Positions 38,286-47,605 of a stretch of 64,000 nt of DNA are shown here, one piece after another (position 1 is the first letter of the stretch; each line of letters begins with the position of its first letter). Under the pieces are notes generated by a model. That model ran no database searches and was not told the origin of the DNA. It was given only the letters and a program-made list of their open reading frames with translations. The DNA is taken from NCBI RefSeq assembly GCF_019977235.1, contig NZ_AP024646.1:1860001-1924000 (forward strand), in the 5' to 3' direction. This DNA is from Arthrobacter sp. StoSoilB5. Its GTDB lineage: Bacteria > Actinomycetota > Actinomycetes > Actinomycetales > Micrococcaceae. A program made the translations under genes and the position numbers.

Positions 38286-39185
38286 TCAGCGCGAAGAGCC
38301 GCTTGTCAGCCAAGCCATGGCTTCGTCGAGGCTCGGGTGTTGCCAGTGAAAACCAGCGGCGGCGAGCTTGGCTGGTTCCATTCTTTGGTTGGCTAGGACG
38401 AGTTCGTCCGCAAGTTGGCCAAGGACAAGCCGCAGGGCAGGCCGTGGGACGCGGACGAAGGCAGGTCGGTGGAACGCTTTCGCCAGCCGCCCGACAATGG
38501 CGTTAACGTCTGCGCTTTCCGGGGCGCACACGTTGACTGCGCCTTCCAGATCGGACTTGAGGAGGAAAGCGAGTGCAGCGGCTTCGTCGGCGAGCGTGAT
38601 CCAAGGCCAAAATTGTCGCCCGTTTCCGAAGGGTCCGCCAAGCCCAAGCCTGAGCAGGGGAAGCATCGGGCCGAGCGCACCGCCGGAAGTGCTCAAAACC
38701 ACGCCCGTCCTGGGGGTAACTACCCTTACGCTGGATGGGGCGGTTCTGGCCGTATGCTCCCATTCGACGCACAGCGGACCCAGCACTCCCGCGCCTGGAC
38801 CGGAGTCCTCACGGAGCACGCCGTCCCGGGAGGCACCGTAATAGCCGGACGCGGACTGGCTGACAAAGGACAAGGTTGGCTGGCCAAGGCGACGCATCGC
38901 CGCAGTCAGTGTGCGGGTTGGCTGAAGACGCGACTCACGAAGGATGTTGATTCTTCGCTTGGTCCAGGGCCGGTCTCCGATTCCAGCGCCGGACAAGTTG
39001 ACCACCGCGTCTGCGCCCTCAAGGAATGCCTCGTCCAAGACTCCAGTGGCTGGATCCCATGTTCTTTCGTCGGCTGCCATGGCAGGCCGCCGGACCAGCC
39101 GGATGACCTCATCGCCCTCACTTCTCAAATGCGCGGACAAAGCCGTCCCAATCATGCCTGAGGCTCCCGACAAAACGATTCGCAT
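38286..39185 (-). CDS. TIGR01777-family NAD(P)-dependent epimerase
   Basis: 299-aa extended-SDR-like protein: MRIVLSGASGMIGTALSAHL at the N-terminus is the nucleotide loop, followed by VVNLSGAGIGDRPWTKRR and SQSASGYYG, which mark the SulA/YfcH subgroup, and a C-terminal domain (PRPALRLVLGQLADELV) of the DUF1731 type. Function in bacteria unclear; sometimes linked to division inhibition. I chose ATG 39185. It converges on the kinase gene and diverges from the tricorn gene. Confidence 0.88.
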   Translation of the reverse strand: MRIVLSGASGMIGTALSAHLRSEGDEVIRLVRRPAMAADERTWDPATGVLDEAFLEGADAVVNLSGAGIGDRPWTKRRINILRESRLQPTRTLTAAMRRLGQPTLSFVSQSASGYYGASRDGVLREDSGPGAGVLGPLCVEWEHTARTAPSSVRVVTPRTGVVLSTSGGALGPMLPLLRLGLGGPFGNGRQFWPWITLADEAAALAFLLKSDLEGAVNVCAPESADVNAIVGRLAKAFHRPAFVRVPRPALRLVLGQLADELVLANQRMEPAKLAAAGFHWQHPSLDEAMAWLTSGSSR

Positions 39186-39270
39186 GACCCATCTCACCAC
39201 GATCCCGGCATGTGGCGGAAACACCGCGCGAAGCGCGGGGCGCGTGCCTCTTGACGTCGTGCCTCTTGAC

Positions 39271-39276
39271 TATGAT
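39271..39276 (+). promoter_or_regulatory. Possible -10 of the tricorn gene
   Basis: TATGAT six bases before the ATG at 39283 suggests a leaderless transcript. A 12-base direct repeat GTGCCTCTTGAC (39244-39255, 39259-39270) lies just upstream. TTGACG at 39251-39256 is only 14 bases away, so the -35 is doubtful. Confidence 0.4.
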
Positions 39277-39282
39277 CGAACA

Positions 39283-42200
39283 ATGACCTCCTCCAGCTAC
39301 CTCCGTTTCCCGCATGTGCATGGCGAACTGGTCACGTTCGTGGCCGAAGACGACATCTGGATCGCCCCCATCTCTGGTGGCAGGGCATGGCGTGTTTCGT
39401 CCCAGCAGTTGCCGGCAAGGAATCCCCGTTTCACTCCCGATGGCAAACGGCTCGTGTGGACTGCCATTGTTGGTACGGCACCGGAGGTTGTCACGGCGGA
39501 CGTCGACGGCGGCCGGTACAGGCAGCTGAGCTACTTCGGACACAGCACAACCCGGGTCAAGGGCTTCACGCCGGCTGGAAACGTCCTCGTCACCAGTGCC
39601 TTCCAGCAATCCGAGAGCCGCCACACGTACGCCTATAGCCTCCCCTTGGACGGAGGTGCCGCCGTCGAACTTCCTTTCGGGCCGGTGGAGGCGGTGGCGT
39701 TCGGACCGGAAATCGGTGACGAGAAGCCCGTGGTCCTGGCGAGCGTCCTTTCCCGGGAGCCGGCTTGGTGGAAACGTTACCGGGGCGGCACCGCAGGCAA
39801 GTTGTGGATTGACGCTGACGGCAACGGTGAGTTCGAGCGTTTGATCCCCGAGGTTGAGGGCAACCTGACTGACCCGCTGTGGATCCAAGGACGCATCGCC
39901 TTCCTTTCAGACCACGAAGGCTACGGAAACCTCTATTCAGTGCTTCCCGACGGCTCAGGACTGCGCCGTCACACTGACCATGAAGATTTCTATGTCCGGC
40001 ACGCCAGCACGGATGGCCAGCGGATAATCTTCGAATCTGCTGGTGAACTCTGGATCCTGCCCTCACTCGACGCCGATGCTGAAGCCGTGAAGCTGGACAT
40101 CACGCTCGGCTCTGCATCGCCGGCACGGCGCCCCGCACCACTGAAAGCGTCTGCGCATTTGGGCGATGTATTTCCGAACACTGCAGGAACGGCCAGCGCC
40201 GTTGAGTCACATGGCACCATCCATTGGCTCCGCCACAAGGACGGGCCGTCGCGGGTGGTCGAAGCGACACCGGGTGTCCGGGCCCGCCTTCCGCGCCCCT
40301 TGACGGATGGCCGGATCGCCTACGTGGCCGACCACGGGGGAGTGGAGGCCCTGTACGTCAAGCGCATCGCCGCCCGTTTGTCCGGAGTCGTTGACGTGCC
40401 GAAGGCTGCGGAGCCGGCTGTTGTCTCCAGTGAAGCCGAACTCCCCAAACCGGTTTCTGCGACGAACGTCCTGGCGCAAGGTTCCTCCATGAACGCGTCA
40501 GCCAACCAGGCCGCGAATACGGACCTTGCGGCGGAAAACCCCGATGAAGCCGCTCATGCCCACCCCTCAGCAGACACTGTGGGGGGAACTGGGGTACCTG
40601 TCGCTCCCATAGCTGTCGAGGAAGCGGACGACCTCCGCCTGGACTTCCCTGCACCTACAAGGACGAGCGCGCTGGAAGCCAGCCCTGATGGTCGCTGGGT
40701 GGCCATCGGCACGGCTTTTGGTGACGTTTTCGTAGCTGACACGACCACCGGGACACTGACGCGTCTGGTGAGTATTGGCGAAGGCAGCGTTGAACAATTG
40801 TCGTGGTCCTCTGATTCGCAGTGGCTTGCCTGGTCCGAGCCGGTGACGTCGTTCGGTTCCCGCAGCAAGCTTCGGTTGGTCCGCCCCGCGGAACCTGACG
40901 CCGGCATCATCGATGCCACTGACGGACGCTTCTGCGATGAATCACCCCGGTTCACGCCGGACGGGAAGTTCCTGGCTTTCCTGTCCAACCGAAGCTTTGA
41001 CCCCGTCTATGACGGACATTCGTTCGACCTTTCCTTCCCGAGTCCCATCAAGCCGTACCTGCTGGCCTTGGCTGCTGATACGCCGTCCCCGTTCGGGCCG
41101 TCCGTGGACGAGCTTGAGGATCTGCCGGCCACCACAGTAAAGCCCGACGACGGCGGCGCGCCAGTTGTGCGCGTGGATGCAGATGGCCTTGCGCACCGTG
41201 TCATCACGGTGCCTGTGGCGCAGGGAAACTACTCCGCACTCGCAGCAGGCGACGGGGCGCTGCTGTGGCTTGATACTGAGCTGTCGGGTGTCACTGGCGA
41301 AGGGAAGGGCACCCTGCAGGATAAGAAGACTGCCCCGTCCTTGGTGCGCTTCGACCTTGCCAAGCGCAAGGAATCCACCCTCCTTGCCGCCGTGGACAGC
41401 TATCGGTTGTCGGGCGATCGCAAGAGGGTGGTCTATGTCCTTGATAAGCAGATCATGTCAATTCCGTCAGACACTAAGGTGGACGAGGAATCCGGGGAAC
41501 TGGTCAAAGTGGATCTCAACAGGATCCGCGTGATCCTGGATCCCGTGGCTGCCTGGGGCCAGGCCTTCGACGAAGCATGGCGCCTGCAGAGGGACTTCTT
41601 CTGGGCTCCGGACATGGCCGGGCAGGACTGGGATTCGGTCTATAAACGCTACCGTCCGATTGTGGACCGGCTCGGTTCCCACGACGACCTCGTGGACCTG
41701 TTGTGGGAGATCCACGGCGAACTGGGCACCTCGCATGCCTATGTGCGGCCTCTTCCGGTGACTGAACCTGGCCGCAATGGTCAAGGCAGACTGGGGGCCG
41801 AGTTGCAGCTCGGCAGCAAGGGCTGGGAAATAACCAGAATCCTGGCTGGAGAGTCTTCTGATCCATTGGCCACCTCGCCGTTAACGCGTCCCGGCGCGGA
41901 TGCGAAGGTGGGCGACGTCCTTCTGGCGATTGACGGCGTCGAGCTTTCCGCGGCGCTGACGCCGGCCATGCAGTTGGTGGGCGCAGCGGGGCGCACCGTT
42001 GAATTGACACTTTTGAATGGCGCCGGACATGGCGAGGCCGCGGGTGTCCAACGACGGGTTGCCGTGGTTCCGATCCGTGACGAGGAGCGGTTGCGCTACC
42101 AGGACTGGGTCCGGGCCAATCGACGCACAGTTCGTGAGGCGTCAGGCGACAAGTTCGGTTACCTGCACATTCCGGACATGATGGCCAACGGGTGGGCCCA

Positions 42201-42789
42201 GCTGCATCGTGACCTCGATACAGAGACCGCCTTGGACGGCTTGATTGTAGACGTCCGGCGTAACCGTGGGGGGCACACCTCACAACTGGTGGCCGAGCTC
42301 ATTGGCCGGAAGGTCACTGGCTGGAGCATGCCGCGTGGCGAGAAGCCGCGGACTTACCCGCACCATGCTCCCCGGGGCCCCGTGATTATCCTGGCCGACG
42401 AATTTGCTGGGTCCGATGGCGACATCATCACGCAAGTGTCCAAGCTGAGGGGCATCGGGCCAGTCATCGGCGTACGGACCTGGGGCGGAGTGGTGGGCAT
42501 TGACAACCGCTTTGCGCTGGCTGATGGTACCGGGGTGACCCAGCCCCGCTATGCCACATGGTTTGGCGGTGGGATCGGCTGGGATGTTGAAAACCGCGGT
42601 GTGGAACCCGACATCGAAGTTCTCTTCCCGCCGCATGCCTACGCAGCAGGCACAGATCCGCAACTTGAGTACGGCATTGGCGCGCTCAAGGAAATGATCC
42701 AGGAGCTACCCACTGACCGACCTCCGTTGCGAGAAGGTTATCGCCAGGTGCGGCCAGCCCCGTTGCCTGCCCGTCCACAAAAGGGCTAG
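39283..42789 (+). CDS. Tricorn-type serine protease (S41)
   Basis: Huge cytoplasmic peptidase-like protein, 1168 aa. The N-terminal half has repeated beta-propeller strands (NPRFTPDGKRLVWTAI, SPRFTPDGKFLAFLSNR), followed by a PDZ-like region (about residues 838-920) and the S41 catalytic domain. Catalytic residues match tricorn: Ser817-His818 in GTSHAYV, the nucleophile Ser1044 in GSDGD and Glu1108 in GVEPDIEV. A low-complexity Ala/Glu-rich stretch (about residues 380-450) joins the two propellers. ATG 39283 is preferred; the frame extends upstream across the divergent epimerase. Probably degrades peptides downstream of a protease. Confidence 0.9.
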   Translation: MTSSSYLRFPHVHGELVTFVAEDDIWIAPISGGRAWRVSSQQLPARNPRFTPDGKRLVWTAIVGTAPEVVTADVDGGRYRQLSYFGHSTTRVKGFTPAGNVLVTSAFQQSESRHTYAYSLPLDGGAAVELPFGPVEAVAFGPEIGDEKPVVLASVLSREPAWWKRYRGGTAGKLWIDADGNGEFERLIPEVEGNLTDPLWIQGRIAFLSDHEGYGNLYSVLPDGSGLRRHTDHEDFYVRHASTDGQRIIFESAGELWILPSLDADAEAVKLDITLGSASPARRPAPLKASAHLGDVFPNTAGTASAVESHGTIHWLRHKDGPSRVVEATPGVRARLPRPLTDGRIAYVADHGGVEALYVKRIAARLSGVVDVPKAAEPAVVSSEAELPKPVSATNVLAQGSSMNASANQAANTDLAAENPDEAAHAHPSADTVGGTGVPVAPIAVEEADDLRLDFPAPTRTSALEASPDGRWVAIGTAFGDVFVADTTTGTLTRLVSIGEGSVEQLSWSSDSQWLAWSEPVTSFGSRSKLRLVRPAEPDAGIIDATDGRFCDESPRFTPDGKFLAFLSNRSFDPVYDGHSFDLSFPSPIKPYLLALAADTPSPFGPSVDELEDLPATTVKPDDGGAPVVRVDADGLAHRVITVPVAQGNYSALAAGDGALLWLDTELSGVTGEGKGTLQDKKTAPSLVRFDLAKRKESTLLAAVDSYRLSGDRKRVVYVLDKQIMSIPSDTKVDEESGELVKVDLNRIRVILDPVAAWGQAFDEAWRLQRDFFWAPDMAGQDWDSVYKRYRPIVDRLGSHDDLVDLLWEIHGELGTSHAYVRPLPVTEPGRNGQGRLGAELQLGSKGWEITRILAGESSDPLATSPLTRPGADAKVGDVLLAIDGVELSAALTPAMQLVGAAGRTVELTLLNGAGHGEAAGVQRRVAVVPIRDEERLRYQDWVRANRRTVREASGDKFGYLHIPDMMANGWAQLHRDLDTETALDGLIVDVRRNRGGHTSQLVAELIGRKVTGWSMPRGEKPRTYPHHAPRGPVIILADEFAGSDGDIITQVSKLRGIGPVIGVRTWGGVVGIDNRFALADGTGVTQPRYATWFGGGIGWDVENRGVEPDIEVLFPPHAYAAGTDPQLEYGIGALKEMIQELPTDRPPLREGYRQVRPAPLPARPQKG

Positions 42790-42827
42790 CTGCGCCGTTT
42801 CAAGTTCGTGGTGCAATGAAAATGCGT

Positions 42828-42869
42828 AAGGCCCCGTAGCCTTCCCTGACCGGGAGGCCGCGGGGCCTT
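42828..42869. terminator. Terminator between tricorn gene and osmC
   Basis: Outer arms AAGGCCCCG (42828-42836) and CGGGGCCTT (42861-42869) with an inner GCCTTCCC/GGGAGGC pairing. It ends in TTT and sits between convergent genes. Confidence 0.75.
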
Positions 42870-42908
42870 TGCTGTGATGCTGTGTTGGTGCTGCGAAGCC
42901 TGCCTGGG

Positions 42909-43337
42909 CTATGCGGCGAGCGTTGCGTCCAGGGTGATCTCAATGCTGGCAAGCGCACCCGAAACGGGGCAGCCGGTCTTGGCTTCTTCGGAGATGCGGC
43001 GGAACTCCTCTTCCGAGATGCCCGGAATCCTGGCGGTCATGGTCAGGTGGCTGCCAGTGATGCCGGTGCCCGGAACGAAAGTGACGTCGGCCTGCGTCTG
43101 AATTTCCTCCGCGGTAAATCCTGCCTGCGCAAGGGTGTTGCTGAAAGCCATGGAGAAGCATGCGGAGTGGGCTGCGGCGATCAGTTCTTCGGGGCTCGTC
43201 TTGCCGCCTGCCTGCTCCGTGCGGGCCTTCCAGGTGACATCGAACGTGCCCAGGCCCGAGCTGTCCAGGGTCGTGTTGCCGGAGCCCTCAATCAGGTTGC
43301 CGTTCCAAACCGTGTGTGCGGTGCGTGTTGCTGCCAT
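42909..43337 (-). CDS. OsmC-family peroxiredoxin
   Basis: 142 aa, likely reduces organic hydroperoxides. The two OsmC cysteines are present: SACFSMAFS (about residue 60) and TGCPVSGALAS (about residue 125). The N-terminal arm TRTAHTVWNGNLIEGSG and TSPEELIAAAHSAC match OsmC rather than Ohr. I chose ATG 43337 with AGAGGAG upstream. The small membrane gene follows upstream on the same strand after 187 bases without visible features. Confidence 0.92.
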   Translation of the reverse strand: MAATRTAHTVWNGNLIEGSGNTTLDSSGLGTFDVTWKARTEQAGGKTSPEELIAAAHSACFSMAFSNTLAQAGFTAEEIQTQADVTFVPGTGITGSHLTMTARIPGISEEEFRRISEEAKTGCPVSGALASIEITLDATLAA

Positions 43338-43524
43338 GTCCACTCCTCTGGGGTCGTTGTGAATCGGCAACCAGCCTTCGGCGGTTGCCACCGGATCAAT
43401 CCTATGGATTTGGCCCGCGTGCTGCACAGCCATTCCGCTGTCAGTGGATTGTGACCCCTGGCCAGCACGGGACAAAGCAGCCGACCCGCCCGGCGAAGGC
43501 GGATCGGCTACTTCTGCTGCGCGA

Positions 43525-43878
43525 TCAGTTCCAGATCGTGGCGATGGCGATGTTCACCAAGGCCAGTCCGCCAACGCCGTGGGCCAACCCTGTGGAGACA
43601 GGTTCGCCATTCTTGACCTTGCGGGAACCGATAACTGCCAGGACAGCAACGGCCGCGCCGATCGCGAACTTGATGCCGAGCTTGAAGTAGTTGGGATCGG
43701 CATCGGGCATCAGTGGCAGGATACCCATCATCGCGATGCCTGTGAGCAGCTGCAGGAATGCGCCGTCCCGCTGGCGGGGGTGAACGGTGGGCGTCTTGAT
43801 GGTGGCGATCCAGTAGCCCACAATCATGGCCGCGCCGACGATGTGCAAGAACACCAGAATGCTGAAGAGAATACTCAT
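43525..43878 (-). CDS. Small integral membrane protein
   Basis: 117 aa with four hydrophobic segments: SILFSILVFLHIVGAAMIVG, QLLTGIAMMGILPL, FAIGAAVAVLAVIGSRKV and GLALVNIAIATIW. The N-terminal helix contains a His (FLHIVGA), as in small haem-linked or DUF2269-like membrane proteins, but I cannot assign a function. ATG 43878 is alone in its unit, flanked by osmC and the sucB terminator. Confidence 0.75.
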   Translation of the reverse strand: MSILFSILVFLHIVGAAMIVGYWIATIKTPTVHPRQRDGAFLQLLTGIAMMGILPLMPDADPNYFKLGIKFAIGAAVAVLAVIGSRKVKNGEPVSTGLAHGVGGLALVNIAIATIWN

Positions 43879-43984
43879 GGCCCCAGCTTATCCAGTTGGT
43901 TCTACGCCTTGTAGCAATGCCACGCGGGTTCCCCAAAGCCGCATGTGTTCGCCAAAGCCACGTATGGGGAATTAAACGCGGCAA

Positions 43985-44014
43985 GGCCGGCTCCGGGTTG
44001 CCCCGGAGCCGGCC
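43985..44014 (-). terminator. Terminator downstream of sucB
   Basis: Perfect 13-base GC arms (43985-43997, 44002-44014) with a TTGC loop, 27 bases past the sucB stop on the minus strand. Confidence 0.7.
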
Positions 44015-44040
44015 CTGCCGTTGACTAGACGTGCTTGGCG

Positions 44041-45810
44041 CTACAGACCAAGGTCTGCTTCGAAAGCACCTTCCTCAAGGCGTGCCTTGAGGGTTTGCAG
44101 GAAGCGGCCGGCGTCCGCACCGTCCACCAGGCGGTGGTCGTACGTGAGCGACAGGTACATCATGGAGCGAATGGCAATCGAATCGTCGCCGTTTTCGTCG
44201 GCGACCACGACGGCGCGCTTGACGATTGCGCCCGTACCCAGGATGCCCACCTGCGGCTGGTTGATGATCGGGGTGTCGAACAGGGCACCAACGGAACCGA
44301 TGTTGGTGATGCTGAAGGTACCGCCGGACAGCTCGTCGGGGCCGATCTTGCCATCGCGGGTACGTCCTGCGACGTCCGCGATCTTAGCGGCCAGGCCGGC
44401 AAGGTTGAGGTTACCGGCGTCGGAGATCACCGGTACCAGGAGGCCCTTGTCGGTGTCTACCGCAATAGCCAGGTGCTCGGCGTTGTGGTAGGTGATTTCC
44501 TGCTTGGACTCGTCGTAGGCAGCGTTCAGCTTGGGGTGCTGCTTCAGTGCTTCCGCCACGGCCTTGGCGATGAACGGCAGGAAGGTCAGCTTCACACCGT
44601 TCTGTGCCTGGAACGAATTCTTGGCCTTCAGACGGAGCTTGGCGATCTTGGTCATGTCGACCTCGTGCACCTGGGTCAGCTGGGTGGAGACTTCCAGTGA
44701 CTCGCGCATACGGCGGGCGATGACCTGACGGATACGCGGAGCCTTCTCCGTGGTGCCACGCAGGGACGAGGCAACAACGGGTGCCGCAGCTTTGGCGGCA
44801 GGAGCAGAAGCAGGGGCCGCGGCCGGCGCTGCTGCGGCGGCTTGCTTGGCTTCAGCTGCGGCAAGGACATCCTGCTTACGGATGCGGCCACCGACGCCGG
44901 TGCCGGACACGGAAGCGATGTCCACGCCCTGCTGGTTTGCCAGCTTGCGTACCAGGGGAGTGACGTAGCCGGACTCGGAGGACGAGCCAGCTTCGGCCGG
45001 TGCAGCAGGAGCCTGTGCAGCAGAAGGAGCCTGTGCAGCAGGAGCGGGCGCAGGTGCGGAGGCGGCAGCAGGAGCAGCTGGCGCTGCAGCGGTAGCCGGC
45101 GCGGGAGCTTCAGCCGCAGGAGCGGGAGCAGCTGCGGGAGCCTCAGCCGCGGGGGCGGCGGGCGCTGGAGCCGCAGCAGGCGCGGCAGCGCCGGAGCCGA
45201 TGACGGCGAGAACCGATCCGACCTCGGCGGTTTCGTCTTCGTTGACGCGGATTTCCTGCAAAGTGCCTGCAACCGGGGAAGGAATCTCGGTATCGACCTT
45301 GTCAGTGGAAACCTCAAGAAGGGGCTCGTCCACCTCAACGGTGTCGCCAACAGCCTTGAGCCAGCGCGTGACGGTGCCTTCGGTAACGCTTTCACCCAAG
45401 GCGGGGAGGGTTACTTCGTGGCCTTCGCCGCCGGAGGCCGCAGGAGCTTCAGCAGGGGCTTCCTCAGCAGCGGGCGCAGCGGGGGCTTCTTCGGCGGGGG
45501 CAGCCTGCTCGGCAGCCGCAGGTGCTTCCTGGGCGGCCGGCGCTTCTTCAGCCGCTGGCGCGGCGGAGCCGGAGCCGTCGCCGATGCGTACCAAGGGGGC
45601 GCCAACCTCTGCGGTCTCGTCTTCAGCGACGAGGATTTCTTCGATGACGCCTGCGATCGGAGAAGGGATTTCGGTGTCTACTTTGTCGGTGGAAACCTCG
45701 AGCAACGGCTCGTCGATCTCTACCCGGTCACCAACCTGCTTGAGCCAGCGGGTGACGGTTCCTTCGGTGACACTCTCACCGAGGGCGGGCAAGTTAACGG
45801 ATTCAGACAT
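44041..45810 (-). CDS. sucB: 2-oxo acid dehydrogenase E2 (dihydrolipoamide acyltransferase)
   Basis: 589 aa. Two lipoyl domains, each with the modified lysine in [12 protein letters not shown] (first at Lys43), are joined by long Ala/Pro/Glu linkers. A peripheral subunit-binding domain follows ([20 protein letters not shown]), then the catalytic domain with [14 protein letters not shown]. In actinobacteria this protein, called SucB or DlaT, serves pyruvate and 2-oxoglutarate dehydrogenases. ATG 45810 with AAGGAG upstream. lpd is upstream on the same strand; lipA/lipB are 8 kb away. Confidence 0.94.
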   Translation of the reverse strand: MSESVNLPALGESVTEGTVTRWLKQVGDRVEIDEPLLEVSTDKVDTEIPSPIAGVIEEILVAEDETAEVGAPLVRIGDGSGSAAPAAEEAPAAQEAPAAAEQAAPAEEAPAAPAAEEAPAEAPAASGGEGHEVTLPALGESVTEGTVTRWLKAVGDTVEVDEPLLEVSTDKVDTEIPSPVAGTLQEIRVNEDETAEVGSVLAVIGSGAAAPAAAPAPAAPAAEAPAAAPAPAAEAPAPATAAAPAAPAAASAPAPAPAAQAPSAAQAPAAPAEAGSSSESGYVTPLVRKLANQQGVDIASVSGTGVGGRIRKQDVLAAAEAKQAAAAAPAAAPASAPAAKAAAPVVASSLRGTTEKAPRIRQVIARRMRESLEVSTQLTQVHEVDMTKIAKLRLKAKNSFQAQNGVKLTFLPFIAKAVAEALKQHPKLNAAYDESKQEITYHNAEHLAIAVDTDKGLLVPVISDAGNLNLAGLAAKIADVAGRTRDGKIGPDELSGGTFSITNIGSVGALFDTPIINQPQVGILGTGAIVKRAVVVADENGDDSIAIRSMMYLSLTYDHRLVDGADAGRFLQTLKARLEEGAFEADLGL

Positions 45811-45869
45811 GTCGTCCCCGTTCTCCTTATTGATCTTTTGTGCGGATGAATTCTGCTGGTCCGGACAGA

Positions 45870-45898
45870 GTGCATGCGGCGGATTCCGCCGCATGCAC
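45870..45898 (-). terminator. Hairpin between lpd and sucB
   Basis: Arms GTGCATGCGGCGGA (45870-45883) and TCCGCCGCATGCAC (45885-45898) are perfect around one central base. It lies 26 bases past the lpd stop and may separate lpd and sucB transcripts or protect the 3' end. Confidence 0.55.
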
Positions 45899-45924
45899 CC
45901 TGTCCGTTTGTCTTGGGTAAAGAC

Positions 45925-47307
45925 TTAGCCGTGGAGCGGCTTGCCCGCGAGGGCGAGGTGGGCTTCGCCCAGGCTTTCGTTCTGAGTGGGGTGGGCGTGG
46001 ACCAGCTGGGCCACGTCCTCCGGGTAGGCTTCCCAGTTCACGATGAGCTGGGCTTCACCGATCTGCTCACCCATCCGGGAGCCGATCATGTGGATGCCCA
46101 CCACGGGGCCATCCTTCTGGCGGACAAGCTTGACGATGCCACCGGTGCCGAGGATTGAGCTCTTGCCGTTGCCGGCAAGGTTGTATTCCTGGGTCTGCAC
46201 CTGGTCGTCGCCGAACTTCTCCTTGGCGGCCTTTTCGGTGTAGCCCACCGTTGCGATTTCCGGCTCGCAGTAGGTGACCTTGGGGATGTTGATGTCTTCG
46301 ACGATTGCCGGGTTCAGGCCGGCGATTTCCTCGGCGACGAAGATGCCCTGCTGGTAGCCGCGGTGTGCGAGCTGGACGCCAGGGACGATGTCGCCAACGG
46401 CGTAGATGTTGCCAACGCCGGTGTGGAGGCGTTCGTTGGTGATGACGAAGCCACGGTCGATGGTGATGCCTGCTTCTTCGTAGCCAAGGTTGGCGGTCAC
46501 CGGACCGCGGCCAACGGCCACGAGCAGGAGGTCGGCTTCGAACGTCTGGCCGTCAACCAAGGTGACCTTGACGCCGTCGTCGTTCTGTTCCACGCCCTGG
46601 AAGAAGATGCCGGTGGTGAACTTGATGCCGCGCTTCTTGAAGGCACGCTCAAGGTTCTTGACGATGGAGGCGTCCTCGTTGGGGACGAGGGAGGGGAGGC
46701 CCTCAATGATGGTGACGTCCACGCCGAAGGACTTCCAAACGGAAGCGAACTCGACGCCGATGACGCCGCCACCGAGGACGATCGCGCTCTTGGGGATGTA
46801 GTCCATGGTGAGGGCCTGGTCCGAGGTGATGACCTTGCCGCCGATTTCCAGGCCGGGGAGTGAACGGGAGTAGGAACCCGTGGCCAGGACAATGTTCTTG
46901 CCCGTGTAAGAGGTGCCGTTCACGACGACGGTGTTGTGGCCCTGGAGCTTGCCTTCACCCTCGATGACGGTGATGCCCTTGGACTTGATGAGTCCCTGGA
47001 GGCCCTTGAACTTACCGGCGATGATGCCGTCCTTGTATGCGTTCACGGCAGACATGTCGATGCTGTCGAGCGTGACGTTCACGCCATACTTGGCGGAATC
47101 GCGTGCATGGTCGGCCAGTTCGGCCGAGTGCAGGAGTGCCTTGGTGGGGATACAGCCGTTGTGCAGGCAGGTTCCGCCGAGCTTTGCCTTTTCCACAAGG
47201 CCAACGGTGAACCCAAGCTGTACGGCCCGCAGGGCAGTGGCGTAGCCGCCGCTGCCGCCACCGAGTACCAGGATGTCGAATTCTTGCGCAGTTGCCTGAT
47301 CGGCCAC
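45925..47307 (-). CDS. lpd: Dihydrolipoyl dehydrogenase
   Basis: E3 flavoprotein reoxidising dihydrolipoamide with NAD+. It has the FAD motif LVLGGGSGGYATALRAV, the redox disulfide GGTCLHNGCIPTKALL, the NAD motif IVLGGGVIGVEFASVW and the C-terminal His-Glu pair HAHPTQNESL. About 460 aa from GTG 47307, which has GAGGGAG upstream; the frame remains open further up without support. It precedes sucB, with a hairpin between. Confidence 0.96.
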   Translation of the reverse strand: MADQATAQEFDILVLGGGSGGYATALRAVQLGFTVGLVEKAKLGGTCLHNGCIPTKALLHSAELADHARDSAKYGVNVTLDSIDMSAVNAYKDGIIAGKFKGLQGLIKSKGITVIEGEGKLQGHNTVVVNGTSYTGKNIVLATGSYSRSLPGLEIGGKVITSDQALTMDYIPKSAIVLGGGVIGVEFASVWKSFGVDVTIIEGLPSLVPNEDASIVKNLERAFKKRGIKFTTGIFFQGVEQNDDGVKVTLVDGQTFEADLLLVAVGRGPVTANLGYEEAGITIDRGFVITNERLHTGVGNIYAVGDIVPGVQLAHRGYQQGIFVAEEIAGLNPAIVEDINIPKVTYCEPEIATVGYTEKAAKEKFGDDQVQTQEYNLAGNGKSSILGTGGIVKLVRQKDGPVVGIHMIGSRMGEQIGEAQLIVNWEAYPEDVAQLVHAHPTQNESLGEAHLALAGKPLHG

Positions 47308-47605
47308 TAAAACGCTCCCTCGCGTGAATGATGACACGGGACTGCGTGTCATCGGGTCTTTGGAACTTGTTCTGCCGTGATTATGCCAGCACCTAAGTTC
47401 TCTTGCATTTGTGACTATCGAGTTCACCTTAGCGAACCACCTACCCATGCTCCACCCTCCACGGGCGTTTGTGGAGCGCTTGTGTCGAGACTCACGTTCA
47501 CTTGTGACACAGCGCTACACCCCGCATAATTCCGGGGCTGTGCGGGCAGTGCGGACGGATCCGCACTACACGCACAATCCGCTTAAGTGCGGTGGAGCCG
47601 GGTGC
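47308..47605. other. Gap between lpd start and pepA stop
   Basis: 298 bases. GACAC (47333-47337) and GTGTC arms sit near the lpd start, and a GTGGAG/CTCCAC pair lies near 47455-47480, but I see no confident promoter, terminator or gene. It presumably carries the lpd promoter and the pepA 3' end. Confidence 0.4.
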
